26,000 nucleotides of DNA from CADCTM01 sp049671305. GTDB lineage: Bacteria > Cyanobacteriota > Cyanobacteriia > Cyanobacteriales > Coleofasciculaceae. Location: assembly GCA_049671305.1 (NCBI GenBank), contig JBATUR010000031.1, forward strand, positions 1 to 26,000. Reading direction: 5' to 3'. How positions within the stretch are numbered: position 1 is the first letter of the stretch; each line of letters starts with the position of its first letter. Positions 15,590-22,373 of the stretch are shown here, in pieces. The translations under genes were made by a program, and so were the position numbers. A model generated the notes under the pieces. The model saw only the letters and a list, made by a program, of their open reading frames with translations, had not been told where the DNA came from and ran no database searches.

Positions 15590-16315
15590 TTAAGGATAAA
15601 CACCAGGAGTTTTCAGGATACACTTTTGTGCCTGAGTTAGTTCGGGAAAATCCTGCAAATTATAATAATTCCGCGCCCAAGCTGAAGGATGAGGCGAATA
15701 TTTATAAAATAAAGTACGGCGTTCTTGAAGACCTTTCCAAGCTAGAGTACCGTGAGTGAGAGCTTCTGTAAAAATAATGGCAGTTCCGGCTTTTCCTGTT
15801 ATAGCCTGTACACAGGGATGAGGTTGCTCCAAATCTCGCCACTCGCTAGGGAAAGGCAGGTTGCTTTTGTGGCTACCAGGGATGCAACCAAACCCACCCT
15901 CACCACTACTTACATCCGTTAGATTGTAAGCCACAGCTAGCAAGCCATTGTACATCCGTCCATTTTTATAAGTGTAGTACTGACAGGGATCATAAGGCGT
16001 ACCCCCGCCGTGTAAAGTTGTACCAATGGGACCTTTGCCGTGGCGGATGATATGCAAATAATCGTGGTCTAAACGAAAACTAGAACCCAGAAGTTCAGCA
16101 AGATAAGGAGTAATTTGAGGATTATCAATTAGGGAACAAAAAGCAGTTCCCCAAGATAGTAAGCTATCAAAACGTAAACAGGATAATTGCTCATCTTCAA
16201 CAGCAATTTGCCGATTTATCTGCTGATTTAGGGCGGCTATCTCTTGGGAAGTTAGAGCCGACTCGACAACGATAAACCCTTGCAAGTCAAAGAGATAGCG
16301 CTCAAGCTCATTCAT
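15590..16315 (-). CDS. PhyH-like oxygenase-fold protein with H-x-G in place of H-x-D
   Basis: The 241-residue product (ATG 16315) resembles a PhyH subfamily with these landmarks: LFDLQGFIVVE near the start, LHGGGTPYDPCQYY (101-114), LTDVSSGEGGFGCIPGSHKSN, TEALTHGTL and RRTLFYKYSPH. The distal iron histidine is His188 and the 2-oxoglutarate arginine is Arg199 or Arg200. The proximal motif is His102-Gly-Gly, not His-x-Asp, so the usual carboxylate ligand is missing there; Asp109 or Glu184 might replace it. The same HGG motif occurs, as I recall, in a broad bacterial subfamily of unknown function. TTG 16321 is also in frame, but MNELERYLFDLQGF is the natural N-terminus. It is unlike the neighbouring oxygenase beyond the fold. 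Substrate unknown. Confidence 0.85.
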   Translation of the reverse strand: MNELERYLFDLQGFIVVESALTSQEIAALNQQINRQIAVEDEQLSCLRFDSLLSWGTAFCSLIDNPQITPYLAELLGSSFRLDHDYLHIIRHGKGPIGTTLHGGGTPYDPCQYYTYKNGRMYNGLLAVAYNLTDVSSGEGGFGCIPGSHKSNLPFPSEWRDLEQPHPCVQAITGKAGTAIIFTEALTHGTLAWKGLQERRTLFYKYSPHPSAWARNYYNLQDFPELTQAQKCILKTPGVYP

Positions 16316-16335
16316 AGGCAATGTTTTGATTAAGT

Positions 16336-16364
16336 ATTAGTCCTTGCTCAACTCAAGGACTAAT
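16336..16364. terminator. Strong stem-loop between the SPFH and oxygenase genes
   Basis: ATTAGTCCTTG (16336-16346) and CAAGGACTAAT (16354-16364) form a perfect 11-bp stem with a seven-base loop, in the 60-base gap between two minus-strand genes. On the minus strand no U-tract follows, so it may attenuate or stabilise the SPFH transcript rather than terminate it. On the plus strand a short T-run follows at 16370-16374. Confidence 0.5.
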
Positions 16365-16375
16365 GACTATTTTTA

Positions 16376-17203
16376 CTACTCACCAGGATTTGTCAAGCCA
16401 TTGATTCTAGTACCATCAATGGGAGCATCAGGAGTTGAAATCAAATCAGTCAAAGCCTCAGATAGCGCCTTCGGGTCCATGAAAACTACTTTAGAATTAG
16501 GACTTTCTCCCAATTTTTGATTAGCATCAACATAACGTTCAGCAATCAAAAATTGCAAGATTTGCTGGCTATTAGTCTGACTTTGTAGGGCGCTAGAGAG
16601 GATTTGGATAGATTTTACAGTACCTTCTGCCTGAGAAATTGTTGCCTGTTTTACGCTTTGAGCAGCACGTTCTTTTTCCAGTGACTCCAAAATAGATTTT
16701 GGTGGCTTAATTTCTTGTAACTCAACACGAGTTACCTTGACTCCCCAAGCCGCCGTTGCCTCATCTAGTTGGTTTAATAATTGGCGGTTCAAGTCGGATC
16801 TGGAAGAATAAGTATCAGATAAATCTAATTCCCCAATCATTGAACGTAGCGTTGTTGTCACTAAATTTTCAATTGCTAGTTCAACATCTTCAACAGCATA
16901 ATAGGCTTCCCTAAGATTAATCACCCTCCAAAAAAGCACAGCATCGACTTCTACAGAAATATTATCTTTGGTGATTGCTTGTTGGGGGGGAATGTCTAAA
17001 ACTTGTTCACGGACTGTATCCTCGACTGCAATTCTGTCAAGAAAAGGCACGATGTAGTTAAGTCCAGGATCAAGTTTTTTGTGGTATTTGCCCAAACGTT
17101 CTACAAGGGCTTGGTTTCCTTCATTGACAATTTTTGTTGAACCGATTGTATAGCCAATGATTATTAAAATCGTTGGGGCAAGGATGGAAAGAATTGGGTC
17201 CAT
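16376..17203 (-). CDS. SPFH/band 7 protein, paraslipin-like
   Basis: This 275-residue protein has an N-terminal membrane anchor (about 4-22), then the SPFH domain starting VNEGNQALVERLGKYHKKLDPG (26-47) and PFLDRIAVEDTVREQ, and a helical C-terminal part with EKERAAQSVKQATISQAEG typical of stomatin-type coiled coils. Cyanobacteria have several such proteins; the layout resembles slipins/paraslipins more than HflK/HflC. Members form large membrane-bound rings and organise membrane microdomains or proteases. The ATG start is preceded by a weak purine-rich site (GAAGAAG). No NfeD-type partner gene is adjacent; the next gene downstream is the HGG-type oxygenase, 60 bases away, across a strong stem-loop. 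Precise role is unknown. Confidence 0.93.
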   Translation of the reverse strand: MDPILSILAPTILIIIGYTIGSTKIVNEGNQALVERLGKYHKKLDPGLNYIVPFLDRIAVEDTVREQVLDIPPQQAITKDNISVEVDAVLFWRVINLREAYYAVEDVELAIENLVTTTLRSMIGELDLSDTYSSRSDLNRQLLNQLDEATAAWGVKVTRVELQEIKPPKSILESLEKERAAQSVKQATISQAEGTVKSIQILSSALQSQTNSQQILQFLIAERYVDANQKLGESPNSKVVFMDPKALSEALTDLISTPDAPIDGTRINGLTNPGE

Positions 17204-17536
17204 AGTTTTTCTTCTTCAGCTCGCGAGGTTAATCAATTAACTAGCATTGTGGCTTGAATTTTCTTTTATACTATTGCTGTTTTTGTCGCCAAAGTGATTT
17301 ACCATCCAAAACCTTGCTAGGGCAGAAGGGAAAAGTATCTGTACTAAACTTCTTTGACGAGAAAGTTTAGTATTTTCGACCGTTGCGCGACAAAAAACAA
17401 CTTTGTTCACCTAAGCTCAACTTTAACTGTTTTGCTGTTTACTTGAATAGTATCGTTTGTGAGAGCTATTTGCTCCATGAAAATCGCTAAGTTTGACTTG
17501 AATCGCTGCTTAATTCGCGATCGCGTAACTATCTTA
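17204..17536. other. Intergenic region between the Gld-like operon and the SPFH gene
   Basis: These 333 bases hold no credible gene. A stem-loop with 10-bp perfect arms (17342-17351 and 17363-17372, loop 11) lies near the middle. A HIP1 palindrome sits at about 17517-17524. GTTAAT-CA-ATTAAC (17228-17241) is an inverted repeat in the SPFH leader, and a minus-strand TTGGCG-16-TATAAA pair is a weak candidate SPFH promoter. Confidence 0.45.
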
Positions 17537-18421
17537 CTATCTTCCTGACGCGGGTGAAGGTGTTGGACTTGGTGAGGGTGTTGGTGTTGGAATTGGCGAA
17601 GGCGAAGATTTTGGTGTTGGAATTGGCGTTGGTGTTGGTGTTGGCGAAGGCGAAGATTTCGGACTTACTGAGGGTGTTGGTGTTGGAATTGGCGTTGGTG
17701 TTGGTGTTGGCGAAGGCGAAGATTTCGGACTTACTGAAGGCGTTGGACTTACTGAGGGCGTTGGTGTTGGACTTACTGAGGGTGTTGGTTGAGAAGTCTC
17801 AGTAGGAGAAGGAGAAGCAGTTGGACTAGCTGACGTGGGAGAAGGCTTAGGAATATCCGACTCTGACTTGCTTTGCCATTCTGAAAGTGGACGATTTACC
17901 GCATACTCAAAATCAATGGGTACTAAAAACACCTTCCAAGACTGAAATGAATTTACAGACGGATCAACTTGAGCATATAGAGAACTGCGATTAAAATCAG
18001 GCTTACCCAAAATAAGCTGATGAGATTGTTGATTTTTCAGTTTGATGCTGATTACCGCTAGGGGTTTATCCAAGCCATAATCGGGAAATTGTTTTGGTTG
18101 AATCGCAAAAGAGCGATCGCTTTTTCCCTCCACCAACAAATTCAACAAAAAAGCCACCGCCGCATTACTAGCCGGCACATCCTTTGGTGTCTTCAACCGC
18201 CACCCAGTATCTTTGCCCGTTGCCCTCTCAAACTCCAAAGTATCTTCATCCTGATAAATCGTCAAAGCTTGAATTTGATCTTCCTTAAACCCAAAAATCG
18301 GCAACTTGGTTATTTTTGCCACTTCCCGTTGCTTCGCCTCCTGAGTTTCTGCCCAATAAACAACACCACCCAGCACAATTGCTGTAAATAACAAAAACAA
18401 AGTTGTCCGTTGTAGCTTCAT
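17537..18421 (-). CDS. DUF4340 membrane-anchored protein with long Pro/Ser/Thr tail
   Basis: The 294-residue protein has an N-terminal signal anchor (about 7-23). A DUF4340 domain covers about 40-180: LPIFGFKEDQIQALTIYQDED, then a Trp-Arg strand and DYGLDKP. A low-complexity tail (191-294) consists almost wholly of Pro, Ser and Thr. The tail includes two near-identical 22-residue units encoded by a 66-bp tandem repeat. DUF4340 proteins usually sit next to Gld-like ABC genes, as here, and are thought to work with them outside the cytoplasmic membrane. GAGAGGA lies seven bases before the ATG and overlaps the end of the GldG-like gene, so translation is probably coupled. The tail may be a glycosylated or wall-spanning spacer; its length is likely to vary between strains. 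Confidence 0.88.
   Translation of the reverse strand: MKLQRTTLFLLFTAIVLGGVVYWAETQEAKQREVAKITKLPIFGFKEDQIQALTIYQDEDTLEFERATGKDTGWRLKTPKDVPASNAAVAFLLNLLVEGKSDRSFAIQPKQFPDYGLDKPLAVISIKLKNQQSHQLILGKPDFNRSSLYAQVDPSVNSFQSWKVFLVPIDFEYAVNRPLSEWQSKSESDIPKPSPTSASPTASPSPTETSQPTPSVSPTPTPSVSPTPSVSPKSSPSPTPTPTPIPTPTPSVSPKSSPSPTPTPTPIPTPKSSPSPIPTPTPSPSPTPSPASGR
17611..17742. repeat. 66-bp tandem repeat inside the DUF4340 gene
   Basis: Bases 17611-17676 and 17677-17742 are direct repeats with only two differences, both near the 3' end of the unit. The unit is 22 codons, so changes in copy number keep the frame. A shorter, internally deleted copy lies just before it at about 17581-17610, and smaller GGTGTT/GGACTTACTG sub-repeats continue to about 17790. 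Confidence 0.92.
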
Positions 18422-18434
18422 AATTTCGTCCTCT

Positions 18435-20288
18435 CTATCGCCGTCGCCACCAAATTATTCCTGCAGTTGTAAAACCTAATAAAGGCATAATTACAAGTGC
18501 CACCCAGCCTAGTCCTGCTGCCTCCATAGCACTCAAATTAATCCGGCGGTTCTTTTGTTCTTTTGGACGAATTGAAAGCGCTTGTTCGTCTCGCTTGCTC
18601 AACCAGCTAACAGAATTGAGGAATACATCTCCATTAAGCTGCTGCTTAAACCAACCGTCTGTTGCAAAGTTGGAGTTGCCATAGACAATTAGCCGCGCTT
18701 CTGAGGTTTTTTTGCTGTTCTTTTCCTGACTTGCTGGTGAGGGACTTGTCGTCGGTGAGGGACTCGTCGTCGGGCTAGGTGTCGGTAATGGACTTGTCGT
18801 TGCTGTCGGACTTATCGTTGCTGTCGGACTGGTTGTCGGTGATGGACTCGCTGTCGGTGATGGACTTGTCGTCGGGCTAGATGTCGGTGAGGGACTGGCT
18901 GTAGAGGTAGGACTTATCGTTACAGATGGGCTCGCTGTCGGTGATGGACTTGTCGTTGCTTTGGGGCTAGGTGACGGTGTAGCAGTTGTCGTTACTGATG
19001 GCGTAGGTGTCGGAGTTGTCGAGACGGGTTGAGCTTTGCGAGTTAAAGCTACACCTAGAGTTAAGGGACCTGGGAGGTCAGTTTTGGGATCAAATTGTAG
19101 CGGTTGTTTTTCAGGATTATTTTCTCCCCAACTTTGTTCACCCGTTAAGATTAAAGGCGTTTTCTGAACACCTTCTACAGTACTAATCGTAATTGGGCGG
19201 GCTAGGGGATAAAAGGAAAAGCCGCTACCAAACTCTCTGGTAATGGGATGGTTGCCGTATTTACTAACCAGAGGCGTGGCGGGACCCAAACCAACGGATC
19301 GTCCTTGCCCGGAAGCATCAATGGCAATTTGTCGGTCTAGCTTAACGCCCCAATCTGTGAGTAAATTATCCAAACCGGGATTATTTTCCGGGTCTACCAT
19401 CAGCAACACACTGCCACCCGTTGCCAGATAATCTTTTAAAGCTTGGGCTTCGCCTGGAAATAGCGTCCGTTTGGGACCTGCCACGACTACCAGAGAGGCA
19501 TCTGCTGGGACTTGAGAGCGTTCTGCTAGGTTGAGCGGCTGGGCGATCAAATTTTTCTCTTTCAGCGCTTCCACGGCTTCAGAAAGCCCACCTTCGACCG
19601 GTTCTAGGGAGCGTTCTCCGTGACCTTGCAAGAAGTAAACTGTATCAGTGCGATCGCTTGTTAATTGTTCGATGCCATTAGTTAGCCGAATTTCCGAAAG
19701 GCGCACGCTATCATTTACAGTTTGTAAGATCTTTCGCGCCGAACCATATTCCAGATAAACTTCTCCTGGCGCTTGCACTTTAAACTTTTGCGCTAAGGTT
19801 GGTCTGAGTTGTGGGTCAACAAACTCATATTCCAACTTTGTGCCGTAGCGACGATAATTATCAAGCAAGGCGCGGTCATCTGGGTTTGGTTTTGGGTCAA
19901 ATACCCAGACTTTGACTGGTTGCTGTAAATTTTTTACTACCTGTCGCGACAAAGGTGAAAGAGTAAATAATTGATTTTCGGTTAAGTCAATTCTTTGGGC
20001 ATAACGCACGCCCAAAAAGTTAATTAGCGCCAAAATTATTAACATTGCCAAAGTAGCCACGATCGCATTTGTGCCAACTTGGGTAGAACGACGTTTCCAA
20101 AAAGCTGGAGACATTGCGCCCAAAAATAGCAGCCAACAGACAATAATCAAAAGTCCTGCAAACAGCAACCCCAAAACAATCGGCGACCAAACACCTGCAA
20201 CCACACCAGCCGTTAAACCCATCACGGTTAGAAATGGTCCGAGCCAAAATAGGTAAATTAAATAATTTTTAGTTTTATCTTTTTTCAT
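18435..20288 (-). CDS. GldG-like ABC-associated membrane protein with Pro/Ser/Thr insert
   Basis: The protein is 617 residues from ATG 20288 (GTG 20303 is in frame and would add five). Three hydrophobic helices lie in the first ~95 residues, followed by a large soluble domain beginning RIDLTENQLFTLSPLS (99-114), the usual start of the GldG/ABC-auxiliary domain, with LVVVAGPKRTLFPGE and LMVDPENNPGL further on. A ~98-residue Pro/Ser/Thr tract (423-520) splits this domain from the C-terminal SVSWLSKRDEQALSIRP segment and the last helix (about 590-612). The family partners a Gld-type ABC transporter; in Bacteroidota this is tied to gliding, but in cyanobacteria the role is not settled. It lies 133 bases after the permease gene and 13 bases before the DUF4340 gene. 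Confidence 0.9.
   Translation of the reverse strand: MKKDKTKNYLIYLFWLGPFLTVMGLTAGVVAGVWSPIVLGLLFAGLLIIVCWLLFLGAMSPAFWKRRSTQVGTNAIVATLAMLIILALINFLGVRYAQRIDLTENQLFTLSPLSRQVVKNLQQPVKVWVFDPKPNPDDRALLDNYRRYGTKLEYEFVDPQLRPTLAQKFKVQAPGEVYLEYGSARKILQTVNDSVRLSEIRLTNGIEQLTSDRTDTVYFLQGHGERSLEPVEGGLSEAVEALKEKNLIAQPLNLAERSQVPADASLVVVAGPKRTLFPGEAQALKDYLATGGSVLLMVDPENNPGLDNLLTDWGVKLDRQIAIDASGQGRSVGLGPATPLVSKYGNHPITREFGSGFSFYPLARPITISTVEGVQKTPLILTGEQSWGENNPEKQPLQFDPKTDLPGPLTLGVALTRKAQPVSTTPTPTPSVTTTATPSPSPKATTSPSPTASPSVTISPTSTASPSPTSSPTTSPSPTASPSPTTSPTATISPTATTSPLPTPSPTTSPSPTTSPSPASQEKNSKKTSEARLIVYGNSNFATDGWFKQQLNGDVFLNSVSWLSKRDEQALSIRPKEQKNRRINLSAMEAAGLGWVALVIMPLLGFTTAGIIWWRRR
18729..19022. repeat. Low-complexity Pro/Ser/Thr-coding tract in the GldG-like gene
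   Basis: About 294 bases encode repeating SP, TSP, SPT and TASPSP units without charged residues apart from one lysine. The DNA is internally repetitive (GTCGGTGATGGACT and GGACTTGTCG variants recur) but has no single fixed period, unlike the tract in the neighbouring DUF4340 gene. Confidence 0.85.
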
Positions 20289-20421
20289 AGTCGCACAATG
20301 CACTGAGTAAGCATTAGTACATCACAAATGTGTGAAGTCCTGATGACAAAGATGTGGAGGATTGATGGCTATTTGCGGTTTGTAATTTTCTACCCTCATT
20401 TAAAAGTAATAAATCATCACT

Positions 20422-21219
20422 TTAGGAACGTTGGAAACGCAAAGCCTCAATTGAACTTGCTGTTAAAAATATACCCAAAATGATGTAACTTGCAAATAAA
20501 ATCAAACTACTAGTATCTAAAACACCTTGTACCAAATTAGTAAAGTTTCCGAGCAACGACAAATGGCTCAAAGCTTCACCTACAGGACCACTAATATTTT
20601 TAGCAACCAAATCAATTAACCACAGCCCTAACATTACTCCAAAAGTGAGAATTGCCGATAAAATTGAGCTATCGGTAAGGGAAGAAATAAACATTCCTAA
20701 GCTAAGAATGGAAGCCGCTAAGAGAATTAAACCGGCGTGGGCAAGTATCGGTACACTTAGGGGTACAGGGGGATTTGCGGCATTTAAGGCGATCGCTTCA
20801 TACACCAATAAAGGTAGTATCATCATCGTAAAAAAGGTGAGAACTGCTAACAACTTCCCCACCGCTACCGCCCAGTTTGTAATTGGTGAAGTTGCTAATA
20901 ATTCCAAAGTTCCCCGCTTACGTTCCTCGGCATAAAGTCCCATCGAAAGAATTGGCAAAACAAACAAAGCCAGGGCACCCATTATTGATAAAAAAGCCCG
21001 TAAAAATTCATAAGCAACATCTATCGGCGGCGTAGGTAAACCTGATTGATCTCGCGCTGCCACGGCATTAATTAAGCCTTCGGGACCCAGGAGAATTGCC
21101 ACAAAAAAGAAGCCAGATAATAACCAGTAAATTGCTGCTACAACATAAGCCAAAGGTGAGGCAAAATAACCTTGTAATTCCTTTCTAAAAATTGCTAAAA
21201 TATTACTAATTAAGATCAT
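20422..21219 (-). CDS. ABC-2-type permease, GldF-like
   Basis: The 265-residue inner-membrane protein has about six helices. It begins with a cytosolic IFRKELQGYFASPLAYVVAA, the typical start of GldF/NosY-like permeases. The segment GLYAEERKRGTLELLATSPI (113-132) is the conserved ATPase-contacting region of ABC-2 permeases. Paired with the ATPase encoded just upstream, it would form the membrane part of the complex. Its start overlaps the end of the ATPase gene by 14 bases, with AAAAGGA eight bases before the ATG, so the two proteins are co-translated. The transported substrate, if any, is unknown. Confidence 0.93.
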   Translation of the reverse strand: MILISNILAIFRKELQGYFASPLAYVVAAIYWLLSGFFFVAILLGPEGLINAVAARDQSGLPTPPIDVAYEFLRAFLSIMGALALFVLPILSMGLYAEERKRGTLELLATSPITNWAVAVGKLLAVLTFFTMMILPLLVYEAIALNAANPPVPLSVPILAHAGLILLAASILSLGMFISSLTDSSILSAILTFGVMLGLWLIDLVAKNISGPVGEALSHLSLLGNFTNLVQGVLDTSSLILFASYIILGIFLTASSIEALRFQRS

Positions 21220-22225
21220 CTTCTAATTCCTTTTGAGGTTGGGGATGAGCAATTACTGGTAAAGCTTCTTCTACTTCCGTTACCACATCCTGCATAGTTA
21301 ATTCTAAAAATACATCTTCCAAAGTCGCGCTAGTACGTCGCAGTTCATGCAGTCCCAAACCCGCGCCAATAGTGACAGCAGCAATATCTCGTCCTGGTTC
21401 AGTGTTGGGGACACAAGTAATTCTAATTAAAGAACGCTGTGGTGGCAAATCTTCAACAGGCACAATTTCTACTAAACAAATTCCTGGTAAAACTTGTAAT
21501 AATCTTTGTAATTTTGTGGCATCACCATCTACCTCCAATTCATAACCAGAACCTCCTGCTAATTGTGCCATTAAAGTTTCGGGCGTGTTGGTGGCAACAA
21601 GGCGTCCTCGATTAATAATGGCGACACGACTACAGGTCATACTAACCTCTGGCAGGATATGAGTAGAGAGGATAATTGTATGTTCTCCAGCGAGGCTTTT
21701 GATTAAATTGCGGACATCAATAATTTGTCGGGGGTCAAGACCGACAGTTGGTTCATCTAAAATAATCGCAGGTGGATCATGAACGATCGCTTGGGCAATA
21801 CCAACTCGTTGCCGGAAACCTTTAGAAAGTTTACGAATTAAAATTTTGCGCTTTTCACTTAGGTTACAACGTTCCAGCGCCGTTTTAACTTTCAAATTGC
21901 GATCGCCTGCTGCTACACCTTTAATTCTGGCGACAAAGTGCACAAACCCCTCAACCGTCATATCTGGATACAAAGGCGGAGTTTCTGGCAAATAACCAAT
22001 GCGTCGCCGCACTGCCATAGAATCTTCATGGACATCATATCCGGCAATACGTGCCGTGCCTGTAGTTGCTGGTAAATATCCCGCTAAAATCCTCATAGTT
22101 GTGGTTTTGCCCGCGCCATTTGGTCCAAGAAACCCTAAAATTTCTCCAGGTTCCACTTCAAAACAGACATCTTGGATAGCGGAGGCAGAACCGTAAATTT
22201 TGCTAAGATGTTCGACTTCTATCAT
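21206..22225 (-). CDS. ABC transporter ATP-binding protein, GldA-like
   Basis: This 339-residue ATPase has a complete nucleotide site: Walker A GPNGAGKTT (34-42), signature LSKGFRQ (133-139), Walker B AIILDEP (153-159) and switch His189 in STHIL. SKG in place of the usual SGG/SGQ is common in this subgroup. The C-terminal ~120 residues are an extra domain typical of ABC-2-type ATPases. It heads the operon ATPase-permease-GldG-DUF4340 and would power it from the cytosolic side. The ATG is preceded by AAAGGA (minus strand, 22240-22235) at nine bases. It is divergent from the SLH protein gene, with a 148-base shared upstream region. Confidence 0.95.
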   Translation of the reverse strand: MIEVEHLSKIYGSASAIQDVCFEVEPGEILGFLGPNGAGKTTTMRILAGYLPATTGTARIAGYDVHEDSMAVRRRIGYLPETPPLYPDMTVEGFVHFVARIKGVAAGDRNLKVKTALERCNLSEKRKILIRKLSKGFRQRVGIAQAIVHDPPAIILDEPTVGLDPRQIIDVRNLIKSLAGEHTIILSTHILPEVSMTCSRVAIINRGRLVATNTPETLMAQLAGGSGYELEVDGDATKLQRLLQVLPGICLVEIVPVEDLPPQRSLIRITCVPNTEPGRDIAAVTIGAGLGLHELRRTSATLEDVFLELTMQDVVTEVEEALPVIAHPQPQKELEDDLN

Positions 22226-22373
22226 TAGTTTTAGTCCTTTATGGTTTGGTCATGAGACTAGATCACCAAAATACTCAATAAGGGCATTGATTAACTAAAC
22301 AATATCTATCTATTTGCTCAAAACTCCTAACCATTAAACAATTACTATTAACCCCTAACCAACAACCCATGAT

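Noticed and set aside
15547..15759. A 70-residue plus-strand open frame across the two oxygenase stops
   Set aside because: It lies almost wholly inside the two opposing oxygenase genes in another frame and looks like a shadow.
14188..16315. A natural-product cluster around the two oxygenases
   Set aside because: No synthetase, prenyltransferase, transporter or other biosynthetic gene accompanies them.
17560..17800. Regular repeats that might suggest a CRISPR array
   Set aside because: The units are contiguous, in frame and coding, with no unique spacers.
17554..17805. A plus-strand frame encoding a Val/Leu-rich repetitive peptide
   Set aside because: It is the reverse strand of the Pro/Ser/Thr tail of the DUF4340 gene; low-complexity DNA opens several frames by default.
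20332..20345. TCACAAATGTGTGA inverted repeat as a CRP-type site
   Set aside because: The half-sites are in the reverse order (TCACA first) and four bases apart, so it does not fit TGTGA-N6-TCACA.
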